Source of the DNA: Planctomycetota bacterium
GTDB lineage: Bacteria; Planctomycetota; Planctomycetia; Gemmatales; Gemmataceae
Length of the DNA stretch: 32,622 bases
Direction of reading: 5' to 3'
NCBI GenBank assembly: GCA_016873095.1
Contig: VGYC01000073.1
Location: forward strand, 1 to 32,622
Both the position numbers and the translations under genes were made by a program. Position 1 is the first letter of the stretch. Every line of letters starts with the position of its first letter. The notes beneath the pieces were generated by a model. The model had not been told where the DNA came from and did no database searches. It saw nothing but the letters and a program-made list of their open reading frames with translations. Shown piece by piece: positions 6,440-14,181 of this stretch.

Positions 6440-7356
6440 TCCGTTTGGCGCTCGGTGCCAAGTCCGGCGGCACGGTGACGGGGCAGCAGCCGATTGGTCG
6501 GCCGGGGTTCGCGTATGGGGCCGGAAATAGTTGCGGGCACACCTCCTGGTGGGACTCCCGGTGCCTCTTGCGCCCAGTTAATTCGGGGCGTGGGTAAGGC
6601 CGAGGCAAAGGCTGCGCGGTGTCATCAGGAAAGGCCCATGCAGAAACGTGCAGGCGAAGGGCCACGCGCAAGTCTGTCGAGCGGGGTAATGAGGCTGGTG
6701 TCGGAGGTGATCTCGGCCGCCCAATCGAGGCCCTGGCTGACCCCGGTTCTTGCTGCCGATCCAGGTCTCGGCGTCCTGGCCGACGCCTACCCCGATGCAA
6801 GGCTTGACCGGCCCCAAAGCACTGGCTTTCAAGCCCCTGCTTGCGGGCCGTGACGTTGCCAAATCGTCCCTTCATGGGCCGGCAATGCAGCCGTTCTGCG
6901 GGCTGTGGCGGAAGGGGTACGCGAAAGGCAACGGAAGGAGGGGTCGGAGGTGGTGCGGAAAGGTGTGGCCACGGTATTGCAGACGGGTGTGGCAAGGGGC
7001 ATTTTCACTTGTGCCCGCTGGGTCCGTTGGCAGCCGGGGCATGGCGTTGGGCACCGGCGGCGATGAGGTCACCGAGGGATGGCCGAAACGGGGATCCGTA
7101 GCATAGGCGATGGCCCCTCTGAACGCTCGCCGCCAGGGTGTCGAACCAAGCAAGGAACGGATAGTTAGGGGCAATATCGGACAAAGAGTGACAGCCGCTC
7201 TGATTCCAGCCTTCCCAGGCTGAACCGGGATCGGCACGCAGGCATGTGGAATGCAATCGCGGTCGCAACATCCGATTGGCTGACAGTGTGTGAAAGGGTG
7301 CCTGCCTGCAACTGGATTGCCTACAGTGGATGTCGATGAATCAGCGGAATGGAGTG
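6340..7356. other. 1.0 kb without a convincing gene
   Basis: Open frames occur on both strands, but all have biased, low-complexity translations, overlap one another, and lack ribosome-binding sites. Several inverted repeats are visible, such as GGCCC...GGGCC enclosing TGCA-GAAACG-TGCA (around 6629-6660) and GGCTTGA...TCAAGCC (around 6803-6836). It may be a decayed mobile gene or a non-coding RNA locus; I cannot decide which. Confidence 0.5.
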
Positions 7357-7405
7357 ATGTTGTTGTAGCAGCAGCTATATACTATAGCTGCTGCTACAAC
7401 AACAT
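7357..7405. repeat. large perfect inverted repeat, 23-bp arms
   Basis: Two perfectly complementary 23-base arms (7357-7379 and 7383-7405) flank the three-base centre TAC. The arms contain TTGTTGTAGCAGCAGCTATA and its complement. The symmetry continues imperfectly outwards: GGAATGG before the left arm and CCATTCC after the right arm, with small gaps. There is no T tract on either strand, so a terminator is unlikely. It lies 91 bases beyond the stop of the AAA ATPase gene. A replication, recombination or protein-binding site is more likely. Confidence 0.85.
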
Positions 7406-7496
7406 GATCACTACCATTCCCAATGGAGCGACGATGTGATGGCATGTCGAATCATGTCGTTGCAGTCGAAGCTTGATACGGCATGATTCAGCATGC

Positions 7497-9005
7497 TCAA
7501 GCCGAGCTACTGGTTTCCAGGCTCTCGTCCAAGAAATCCGTGTCGGTGTCGTCCCCCTTTCCCATCAGGTTGGCAATTCGCCCGTCAGCCGATGATGATG
7601 CCGACGCAGTTGCCTCCTCGTTCATCCTGGCTGCCACGATCTCGGTCGCTGATGCTAACCGCCATGCGTCATACGGCGTCTCACCCTGCCCGGATTTCTT
7701 CTTGATCTGCGTGCGGACGACCTTACTCCGGGCCAGCAAGTTAGCCAGTACTGGCCCGACGACTCGTGCTTGAAGCCCTGTCAGCTTGCAAATGCTCGAC
7801 TGGGTTTCGCCGTCGCGAACAGTGCTCAATGCCGTTATTACCTTCTCGGTCGCCTCGACGAACTTGGCGGTCCTGGTCGCTTCCTGCCTACGCTCTTTGG
7901 CTTCAAGGATAACTCTCATGGCGTCATTCATCGACCGCACCTGCACCAACCACTGTCTGCCGGAGAAGTTGTCGTTTAGTTTGCCCTCCTCCACGTCGAT
8001 GCCCCAGCAGCCGGAATGCCCGGCACTGCCGCCCAGGTTGAGCCAAAGCAGATGCTTGCCCGTGCCTGGCTCATACTTCTGGCGGCGATTGATTAGAAGC
8101 CATTGGCGGGCGAATTCCTGAAAGCCCGAATACGCCAGATCTTCAAGCTCCAATGGCTCACCCGCCTGCATTCGCAGCATGCCGGCCGGCTTGGTCGTGT
8201 GGTGGACGAGCACGAGCGTCGTGCCGACCACCTGGCACACTTTGGCAATCCGCATGAGCAATGGTCCGACCTGGAACATATTGTTGGCTTGCAGGTCGGG
8301 CGTTCCGGCCAGCAAGCACAGGTAAGCGGGATCGACGAATACGACGGCCACCTGTTGCTCCCGAAGTGCCGACGCCAACGCCTGGATGTCCGCTTCGACG
8401 CCGAGACGGGGAAGCTCAAATCCCCAGAGCACGTCACATGCACCGAGCGGCACGCCTTTGTATTTGGCGATCCGGCGTGCCGTTTCGCGAATCGTAATCT
8501 GGCCGCTCTCACCAGAAAGCACGGCCACCCGCACCCGCTCGGGGATTTCAAACTTGTTGAGAAAGGGCATGCCCGACCCAAGGCTGATAGCTGCGTCCAG
8601 CATGATCGACGTTTTAAGGGACTTCTTCGGTCCACCTAGCAGCACGGGCTGATCGCGGACCAGCACATGCTTGATAAGCCAGCGGTGCCGGGCGTCCAAC
8701 TTTTCAAGGGCGGCCGAGGTCAAGAAGTTGGCCTGGAAGCCCTCGCTTGCCGGTTGCAACTGCTGATACCGTGCCCACCAGTCCCGTGCTTGCAGCACGA
8801 CGCCCGTAAGTTGTTGCTCGATCTCGTTCAAGCTGATACCCGTCGCCTGCGATGCCTCGTTCGTAAGCCGGATGACTTCGTCTCGTTCATTCCCAAGGAT
8901 GACGCCGTCGTAAATCTCCTTGTCGTCCTGACCGAACATGACGTGAAGCAGGAGCCGACCCTTTGATGAAATCGGCTCGTAACTGATTTGAATGCGTGAG
9001 TCCAT
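7497..9005 (-). CDS. RepA-like AAA ATPase (AAA_25 type), probable replicative helicase of the element
   Basis: 502 aa. ATG at 9005 is two bases after the stop of the prim-pol gene, so the two are translationally linked. Walker A is GGPKKSLKTS (residues ~124-133), the lysine-rich variant common in RepA-type plasmid ATPases. Walker B is VVFVDPAY (~221-228), and LVLVHHTTK (~265-272) matches the conserved histidine/sensor region of this family. The C-terminal third has a winged-helix-like segment (SSICKLTGLQARVVGPVLANLL) that would bind DNA. With the prim-pol this forms a compact replication module. Helicase activity is inferred from the family. Confidence 0.85.
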   Translation of the reverse strand: MDSRIQISYEPISSKGRLLLHVMFGQDDKEIYDGVILGNERDEVIRLTNEASQATGISLNEIEQQLTGVVLQARDWWARYQQLQPASEGFQANFLTSAALEKLDARHRWLIKHVLVRDQPVLLGGPKKSLKTSIMLDAAISLGSGMPFLNKFEIPERVRVAVLSGESGQITIRETARRIAKYKGVPLGACDVLWGFELPRLGVEADIQALASALREQQVAVVFVDPAYLCLLAGTPDLQANNMFQVGPLLMRIAKVCQVVGTTLVLVHHTTKPAGMLRMQAGEPLELEDLAYSGFQEFARQWLLINRRQKYEPGTGKHLLWLNLGGSAGHSGCWGIDVEEGKLNDNFSGRQWLVQVRSMNDAMRVILEAKERRQEATRTAKFVEATEKVITALSTVRDGETQSSICKLTGLQARVVGPVLANLLARSKVVRTQIKKKSGQGETPYDAWRLASATEIVAARMNEEATASASSSADGRIANLMGKGDDTDTDFLDESLETSSSA

Positions 9006-9007
9006 TG

Positions 9008-10189
9008 TTATTGTCCTTCCCTGACCGTAGTTTCCGATGATGCAATCCGAACGCCGCCCGACACGTGCCGCTTACCCGACGGCAGTTGCGGCGGGCCGAA
9101 GCCCTTCTCCTGCAACGCCTGGGCTGCCTTCACGAAATCGCTGTCGTGATTCAATGCGGCAAACGCCGAGAACTTTGAATAACCCCTTCCTTCCTCGAAC
9201 GGGTAGCCGTTGGTGGAGAACACGTAGAGCAACCCGCTCCCGGCGTAATTGATGGTGGCACTGATGCCGTCGTCCTTGCCCGGCCGCCGCCAATCTTCAA
9301 TCTCTCCGCGTCGTCGCACGAGCACCCAGCCGTGCGGAACCAAGATGTCCGACCAGGTTGACCTTCGCTCGAAATCATCACCGGGCCGTTTGCCATCCTT
9401 TGCTGCATTCCTCGCCACTGGACGAACCGGCTTCGCTTCGTGCTCTGTCCACCGATTAAAACTGCGAGCGGCATCCAGAAGGACAGCACGTTCTTCCGGT
9501 GTGATTACGGGGATCTGAGTCAAGTCGGGGCTGCCATCAAGGAGACGATAGAGCCCGTTGCGTGGATGACACCTCCGTGGACTTGGGCACACCAAGCAAT
9601 AGCCGCCTTCGGCCTTCAACTCTATCAAGGTGTTTTTTGTTGGTGGGTTGCTTACGGCCGCAGCACAGGCCAGCTTCTGATTGCCGCCAAACTGACGACA
9701 ACGGTAGTAGCAATGAAGGCCGGGCCGTGGCGATTGAATCATTACGAGTTTCGCCGTCAGTTCAGGGATACTCTCTTCGACTTTCTCAATCCACGGTGCC
9801 GCCAGTTCAAGCGTGTCGAAGTCGATGATTTCAAGACCGTGGCCACGATCTTTCCCACTTACGCCGCCACCAATTACCGCCAATCCGAAGGGGCCGCCGC
9901 GTTCGTACCAGGCCCGCACTTCATCCAGGCGTGGCGGACGAATTTGATAGACCTGCCACGATCTCAGCCTGCGTGGGTCCGGCGATTTGCTTGGCTCCTG
10001 GGCGTCAATCGGGATCACAGAAAGACCGGCCTCGATGTATTTTATGGCGGCCTCATAGACAGCTTCGGGTGATGTTGCCAAAGCGTCTGGATCAACAGCG
10101 AGCCAAGCGAGCGGCCAGCCGTTCGACATAAGCTGCGTGGTATCAGGCTGGATGCCATTGGGAATGGCATCGAGATTTGGTAAACTCAT
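9008..10189 (-). CDS. bifunctional DNA primase/polymerase (prim-pol) protein
   Basis: 393 aa. ATG at 10189 is preceded by GGAGC. The prim-pol domain (~45-225) has the typical pattern: AIKYIEAGLSVIPI, a WQVYQIRPP segment, the metal-binding pair in IIDFDT (D123, D125), SPRPGLHCYYR with the conserved histidine (H159) and ELKAEGGYCLVCPSP. The C-terminal part has a second domain (around WSDILVPHGWVLVRRRGEIEDW) often found in prim-pol proteins of integrated elements. It would make primers, or copy DNA, for the element's own replication with the AAA ATPase encoded just downstream. A hairpin and a palindrome overlie its start region. Confidence 0.88.
   Translation of the reverse strand: MSLPNLDAIPNGIQPDTTQLMSNGWPLAWLAVDPDALATSPEAVYEAAIKYIEAGLSVIPIDAQEPSKSPDPRRLRSWQVYQIRPPRLDEVRAWYERGGPFGLAVIGGGVSGKDRGHGLEIIDFDTLELAAPWIEKVEESIPELTAKLVMIQSPRPGLHCYYRCRQFGGNQKLACAAAVSNPPTKNTLIELKAEGGYCLVCPSPRRCHPRNGLYRLLDGSPDLTQIPVITPEERAVLLDAARSFNRWTEHEAKPVRPVARNAAKDGKRPGDDFERRSTWSDILVPHGWVLVRRRGEIEDWRRPGKDDGISATINYAGSGLLYVFSTNGYPFEEGRGYSKFSAFAALNHDSDFVKAAQALQEKGFGPPQLPSGKRHVSGGVRIASSETTVREGQ
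10151..10171. promoter_or_regulatory. 21-base palindrome inside the start of the prim-pol gene
   Basis: Arms GATGCCATT and AATGGCATC flank GGG, a perfect 9-bp inverted repeat covering about codons 7-13 of prim-pol. Its inner 13 bases recur in inverted form at 7414-7426, just outside the large inverted repeat at the other end of the operon. A candidate initiator or repressor binding site. Confidence 0.45.
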
Positions 10190-10211
10190 TGTTCAGCTCC
10201 ATCAATACAAC

Positions 10212-10245
10212 CACCAACGCCAAGACCGTCATCTTGGCGTTGGTG
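10212..10245 (-). promoter_or_regulatory. 14-bp perfect hairpin upstream of prim-pol
   Basis: CACCAACGCCAAGA pairs perfectly with TCTTGGCGTTGGTG around a six-base loop, ending 22 bases before the prim-pol start. No T run follows on the minus strand, so it looks more like an operator or translational control hairpin than a terminator, though it could slow transcription after the 111-aa gene. Confidence 0.6.
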
Positions 10246-10253
10246 TGTGCAAA

Positions 10254-10589
10254 TTATGAAAAGCTGCCATCACTCACGCAGCAGCCGCAGTTGCGACATG
10301 GTGGCAGAGCTTCCAGCAGTGCGTCACGAGCTACATCCCATGCCTGCTGCGTCGCCAGAAACGAGTCGTGATGGCATGATCCGAAGCCCACGAGATGGGA
10401 AAGGCTGTCCTTGATGCCGCGACGACCTTGCCATGCTTCGTCGCGACAGAAATAACCTCCATCATCCGGGATAGAAAGTGCTTCGATTAGTCGGTCGTTG
10501 AGCCTGGGCTCATGAGCAACTAACTCGTCCCAGACAATCACGTCCGGCGTGATTTTGGTGGGCTTTCGCCTTACGTTCTTCTTACTCAT
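10254..10589 (-). CDS. hypothetical protein, 111 aa, cysteine-containing C-terminus
   Basis: ATG at 10589 with GGAG nine bases upstream. The protein starts with a basic stretch (MSKKNVRRKPTKI), continues with a soluble alpha/beta-like middle (IVWDELVAHEPRLNDRLIEAL) and ends with CRNCGCC, a possible metal-binding cluster. No family recognised. It sits between an intrinsic terminator upstream and the prim-pol hairpin downstream, so it may have its own promoter or depend on readthrough. Confidence 0.6.
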   Translation of the reverse strand: MSKKNVRRKPTKITPDVIVWDELVAHEPRLNDRLIEALSIPDDGGYFCRDEAWQGRRGIKDSLSHLVGFGSCHHDSFLATQQAWDVARDALLEALPPCRNCGCCVSDGSFS

Positions 10590-10600
10590 AACAAAAACTC

Positions 10601-10646
10601 CAAAAACAAAAGGGCCCTGGTAACCAGTGTTGAGTCACTGGCTACC
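10601..10646 (-). terminator. intrinsic terminator/attenuator between HTH gene and 111-aa gene
   Basis: On the minus strand GGTAGCCAGTG pairs with CACTGGTTACC (11 bp, one G-U) around a six-base loop. AGGGCCC and then TTTTGTTTTTG follow. It ends 11 bases before the start of the next gene, so it would split the minus-strand gene row into two units or act as an attenuator. Confidence 0.7.
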
Positions 10647-10663
10647 ATCATGCGTTAGACTGC

Positions 10664-10906
10664 TTACCGTAAGCAATCTTCGTGCTTCGTAGCTTCGGCC
10701 GATTCGTTGATCAGCCGGTCAATATCTTGTTTCCGCCACCTGCGGCTGCCACCGATCCGGATCGGTTTCGGAAGTTGCCCGGTCTGGCACAAGCGGAAAA
10801 CCGTCCGGCGGTCGATTCGTAGGATGTATTCCAGCTCGCCAATTTTCAAAAGCGGCTGGGGGTGCATCTCGGCCCCAGGCTCCGTGTCGGTTGCAAGGTT
10901 GGACAT
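10664..10906 (-). CDS. AlpA/excisionase-type helix-turn-helix protein, 80 aa
   Basis: ATG at 10906 was chosen because AAGGAG lies seven bases upstream; an ATG at 10942 would overlap the preceding gene. The core is the MerR-like HTH_17 fold: LLKIGELEYILRIDRRTVFRLCQTG, then LPKPIRIGGSRRWRKQDIDRLI, with the R-W contact segment typical of excisionases. Proteins of this kind assist the integrase during excision or regulate the element. Last gene before the terminator. Confidence 0.85.
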   Translation of the reverse strand: MSNLATDTEPGAEMHPQPLLKIGELEYILRIDRRTVFRLCQTGQLPKPIRIGGSRRWRKQDIDRLINESAEATKHEDCLR

Positions 10907-10929
10907 GCTTGGCTCCTTTGCAGTAAGGG

Positions 10930-11148
10930 TCACGGTTGACATCCGGGGTTTTCTGAGTTTGTCCCGAAATGTCCTCCGCTACCCTCCCTGTGAACGCCGT
11001 ACAAAACTGAGTGCGTCTGCCCACGAAGCCGTACTGTCGTAGGCGTGTGAGGAGGCGCGGCAGGTGTCAGACGGTCAAAATCGACCTCCCAGGATTCCAA
11101 GCGGGCGGAATCTCGATTAGTGGACTGTGCAAGGGATGACGTGGTCAT
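10930..11148 (-). CDS. small coupled protein, 72 aa
   Basis: ATG (11146-11148) overlaps the TGA of the zinc-motif gene as ATGA, a typical sign of translational coupling. It ends 23 bases before the start of the HTH gene. The product is polar, with ARLESWEVDFDRLTPAAPPHTPTTVRLRG reduced here to its core WEVDFDRLTP; no motif is recognised. The ATGA overlap and the position in a tight row are the only support. Confidence 0.5.
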   Translation of the reverse strand: MTTSSLAQSTNRDSARLESWEVDFDRLTPAAPPHTPTTVRLRGQTHSVLYGVHREGSGGHFGTNSENPGCQP

Positions 11149-12653
11149 TGTGGCAGTGCGTTTGCTGCCAGGGGCGTGAGTTCTTCGAGAGATGCAGTCG
11201 ATTCGACCGCGAAGCGGCAATTCGTACAAAAGTGCTTGAAGGTTGCACTGACTTCGTCTTGGCAAATGAGCTGGTCATCCCAGAAGGGAGTGGCGCATGG
11301 GCAACGGACCTGCTTCTGCTTCCGTACCAATGCAGCCAGCGCTGCGACGAACTCTCTAGGCCAAGTGCCAGAACGAGCCGCCGATGAGATCGGCTTGCCC
11401 TCGACCGTCCTGTTCATATCGTCCTCGCCGCCGGCCTCGTCAGGGCCCGCTTCGTCAGAATCGTCGTCGGCACTCTCGGGGGGCAGCGGCCCGATCAGAG
11501 GAACTCGTCCGCCGCCGAGCCGCATGTCATCGCGTCGTTGCTGGACGCGACGGTCGATATTACGCCGCGTCGAGGCCATCTCGGCGTAGTAGGCCAAGAG
11601 CCGATGGAGCACGGCAATGGGCTCGGGCTCGCCGGGATTCTCCCATATCTCCCAGAGCACGCTGTGCAGGAAGGGGAAGCGCTCGACTAGCAGGACCAAC
11701 GGCAGGTTTCCAAAACACGGTTGCGGGCAGAGCATTTGCTCGAACCACCGCAGCTCGTCGGCACTGAGGGGAGCCGGGAACAAGCGCCTGAACAGCCACA
11801 TCTGGGCGTGGATGCAGCCGGCCAAATGGCTGTAAGCTTGCCAGCCGAGTTCCTGGAGTGCCCAGCGAACGAGGCGCAAATCCAGAATGCCACCGAGCCG
11901 AAGCTTTCGCCTCGCAATCTGTTGCACGAAGCTGTTCTTGGGGCCGGCAAACCAGGTGGTAAAGGCCGCGGCTGGTTCCTCCAGATGCTCGGGTTCTTGC
12001 ACCGCGGTCAGGGCCCGCTGAATGACGTATCGCAGTACCGTGGGTTTTCTGATTTCTTTCTCGTCCCAGGGAATGGACTCGTACAGAGCCATTCGGACTA
12101 ACGGAAGAACCTCCTGGTCACGAACGTATGAAGGGTTCAGCCGGGCGGCCGCGACCAGCCCGTAATGGACGCAGTCTTCTTCGGTTGGCCGTGCGATCCC
12201 AGCGCCGCTAGCGGCAACTCTGCCCTCGCGGAGCAGTGTTTCGAGACTCCACGGATCCCCTTCACCTTTGGCATTTTGGCCAAGCGACGCGGGTAGGATA
12301 TCTCGTTCTTCGGCGATGTCGCGTCCAGCTCTGGCGATGCGTAGGCTAGTTGAGTTGAGTAACCTGTTACCAAGATGTTCCCTGCTCCGACGCAACCTCT
12401 CGAAGAACAGGTACATGGCCCCGTAGGCACTTCGCTGGGCCTCGGTGAAGTTGAATAGCACCGAAAGAATGGCCAGGCCGCCGGTGAAGCCCCTGGCGAT
12501 CATCCCTTCAAAGCTGGAAGGATAGAAGCGGCGCAGTCCGTCCGGGCACGATACGCAGCGCAGGGGAAAGCTGAAGTCAGCCGGCAGGTACGCTGCCAGA
12601 GCGGATGATGGGCGCCAGGCGTAGTTGATACCTTTGATCGGCCGGCCGTCCAA
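11145..12653 (-). CDS. element protein with paired CxxC motifs; start uncertain
   Basis: The frame ends at 11145 and codes convincingly from about 12,750: LPDLGRVRVTADDLPELFDL, a CVSCPDG knuckle, a long helical middle (AMYLFFERLRRSREHLG, LEEPAAAFTTWFAGPKNSF) and a C-terminal cluster CPCATPFWDDQLIC...HFCTNC, so it probably binds zinc. The only canonical start after the upstream stop is TTG at 12653, which would cut off a likely coding stretch. Three ATGs at 12884-12890 are in frame but would overlap the previous gene by 134 bases and lack a ribosome-binding site. CTG 12710 or ATA 12743, or a +1 shift near 12757, are other options. No family recognised. Confidence 0.65.
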   Translation of the reverse strand: MDGRPIKGINYAWRPSSALAAYLPADFSFPLRCVSCPDGLRRFYPSSFEGMIARGFTGGLAILSVLFNFTEAQRSAYGAMYLFFERLRRSREHLGNRLLNSTSLRIARAGRDIAEERDILPASLGQNAKGEGDPWSLETLLREGRVAASGAGIARPTEEDCVHYGLVAAARLNPSYVRDQEVLPLVRMALYESIPWDEKEIRKPTVLRYVIQRALTAVQEPEHLEEPAAAFTTWFAGPKNSFVQQIARRKLRLGGILDLRLVRWALQELGWQAYSHLAGCIHAQMWLFRRLFPAPLSADELRWFEQMLCPQPCFGNLPLVLLVERFPFLHSVLWEIWENPGEPEPIAVLHRLLAYYAEMASTRRNIDRRVQQRRDDMRLGGGRVPLIGPLPPESADDDSDEAGPDEAGGEDDMNRTVEGKPISSAARSGTWPREFVAALAALVRKQKQVRCPCATPFWDDQLICQDEVSATFKHFCTNCRFAVESTASLEELTPLAANALPQ

Positions 12654-12756
12654 GTCGAAAAGCTCGGGCAGATCATCAGCAGTGACACGGACGCGGCCGA
12701 GGTCAGGCAGGGAGCGCGCCTGGGCAGCGCGCTCCGCGAGTATTTGACTAGGACGG

Positions 12757-13533
12757 TCAGGACTTGGGACGCTGCTTGACGGGAGAGCGGGAACCCTTGG
12801 TGGCCGGCGATTTTGGCGCCGGCTCCTTATCTTCCTCCTCGGGGGTCTCCTCTTCGGAAGCTTCGGGGTCCTCCTCCTCGTCATCATCATCCATGTCAGC
12901 GTCCGTCTCGTCCTCCGGCTCGCCTTCACTCTGCTCGGCGCTGTCCTCCGAAGGCGGCGCCTTAAAGGCACCATCCAACTCTTCGCGCAGCTGCTGTAGG
13001 AGGTCATCCAATTCCTCAGCGAACTCTTTGCGTCCGGCATCGTCGAGTTTCTTGACATCCTTGACAAGCTTGGCCACAAAGCCATCCCACCTGTTGAGGA
13101 CGGTGAGCACGGGGTTTGGGGCCGACTGATCTTCGGCCGTCTTGCCCAGCAACGCCTTGACCGTTGCGATAACTTCGGTGCGCTCTCGCTTGCGCAGATC
13201 GGATTGGTCAGCCAATGTCTTGAGCTGCTCCAACGAAAGGTCGCAGAGCACTTCCAACTTGTGCAGGTCAGAAGGCAACTTCCCAACCATATCGGACCCA
13301 GGGGTCCGATCCGGGCTTGACCACTTTTCGCCGATCTTGACATAGCGGCGGGCCACGCGCTTGTTGATCTGGAGCTTTTCTTCGCAGGTCTTTTCCCAGT
13401 TCTTCCGCGCCTTCGTCCGCAGCTGGACCATGAGGCGACCTTGGTCGATGACGACCAGCACGGCCGCCTCATCACTTTTCCGGAGCAGTTCGGCTTTCTC
13501 TTTGAACCGCTCGACGATCTGATTGAGTGTCAT
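12757..13533 (-). CDS. DUF3102-like element protein with acidic tail, 258 aa
   Basis: ATG at 13533 follows AAGGAG; the open frame extends 13 codons further without support. The N-terminal half (residues 1-130) resembles DUF3102-type proteins of phages and integrated elements: VLVVIDQGRLMVQLRTKAR, then ARRYVKIGEKW, a pattern that looks like a helix-turn-helix. The C-terminal half is helical, then strongly acidic (DADMDDDDEEEDPEASEEE), then basic (KGSRSPVKQRPKS). The role is unknown; DNA binding in replication or segregation is possible. The following gene begins in the +1 frame at its stop codon. Confidence 0.75.
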   Translation of the reverse strand: MTLNQIVERFKEKAELLRKSDEAAVLVVIDQGRLMVQLRTKARKNWEKTCEEKLQINKRVARRYVKIGEKWSSPDRTPGSDMVGKLPSDLHKLEVLCDLSLEQLKTLADQSDLRKRERTEVIATVKALLGKTAEDQSAPNPVLTVLNRWDGFVAKLVKDVKKLDDAGRKEFAEELDDLLQQLREELDGAFKAPPSEDSAEQSEGEPEDETDADMDDDDEEEDPEASEEETPEEEDKEPAPKSPATKGSRSPVKQRPKS

Positions 13534-13585
13534 ACTCGCTCCTTGAATAGAAAATCCTCTGCCGTCGCACATCTTCAGAGGACCG

Positions 13586-13653
13586 GCTGACGGCGGCGAC
13601 GACGATAACCGTCAGCGGTAGAACAATTTTTTTGGCTTTTGACCACCTCCTTT
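13586..13653 (-). promoter_or_regulatory. leader with perfect ribosome-binding sequence and hairpin
   Basis: AAAGGAGGTG (13644-13653, minus strand) is a perfect match to the anti-Shine-Dalgarno sequence but has no ATG at a normal distance. It is followed by a hairpin GCTGACGG/CCGTCAGC (13586-13616) before the 258-aa gene start at 13533. Possibly a leader peptide or ribosome standby site. Confidence 0.35.
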
Positions 13654-13681
13654 CGGATGCAGGTTTCGGCCGACATTGCAG

Positions 13682-14071
13682 CTAATGATGCCTGGTATTC
13701 CGTTCCTTCGGCGGGCGGACTCTCCTGGAGCCGGCCCGCCTCAAGATCGCCTCGATCAAACGCTTGCCGTGTCGCAAGATTTCCTTCTGGGACCGATCCA
13801 GCGGGAGAATGTCACGCCTGCAAGACAAGGCGTCGATTGCGCGTTCGATGGCCCGAAGGAACACTCCTACCGCGTCCTCGGCGCCGATGGGGATTCCCTG
13901 ACCGTCCGGAAGAAAGCGGCTTCCTACAAGAAAGCTGGTCGTGCAAATCTGAATGAACTGATCCAGCGAGATCCCCAAGAACCCTGCCTCCTCTTTCGCA
14001 GCCGCCGCGACCCATGCCTCAAGTTGAACATTCATCCGGCTCATTCGTCGTTTCGCTGTGTTCTTCGACAT
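13682..14071 (-). CDS. hypothetical element protein, 129 aa
   Basis: ATG at 14071 is preceded by GGAGGAAAAG. The protein has a basic N-terminus (MSKNTAKRRMSRMNVQ), then a helical segment with EEAGFLGISLDQFIQICTTSF and a basic C-terminal half (SQKEILRHGKRLIEAILRRAGSRR). The N-terminal pattern recalls ribbon-helix-helix regulators, but this is not certain. Second in the minus-strand row after the HTH protein at 14182-14397, with which it shares the word GFLGIS. A longer plus-strand open frame across it was judged a shadow because only this strand has a ribosome-binding site. Confidence 0.65.
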   Translation of the reverse strand: MSKNTAKRRMSRMNVQLEAWVAAAAKEEAGFLGISLDQFIQICTTSFLVGSRFLPDGQGIPIGAEDAVGVFLRAIERAIDALSCRRDILPLDRSQKEILRHGKRLIEAILRRAGSRRVRPPKERNTRHH

Positions 14072-14181
14072 GTCTCTTTTCCTCCTCTGCTAATGTTGCC
14101 GCTGCACTTTGGTGTCACCTTTCCCAGTGTCGGCAAAACGGTGAATCACCGGAATCGACGCTCACCTTCGGGCCGTTGGCG

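Noticed and set aside
6420-6995. 191-aa minus-strand open frame and overlapping plus-strand frames
   Set aside because: Proline/arginine-rich, no ribosome-binding site, no motif; kept only as a gene-free region.
6340-7356. Group II intron or CRISPR array in the gene-free block
   Set aside because: No domain V signature, no reverse transcriptase frame and no regularly spaced repeats were found.
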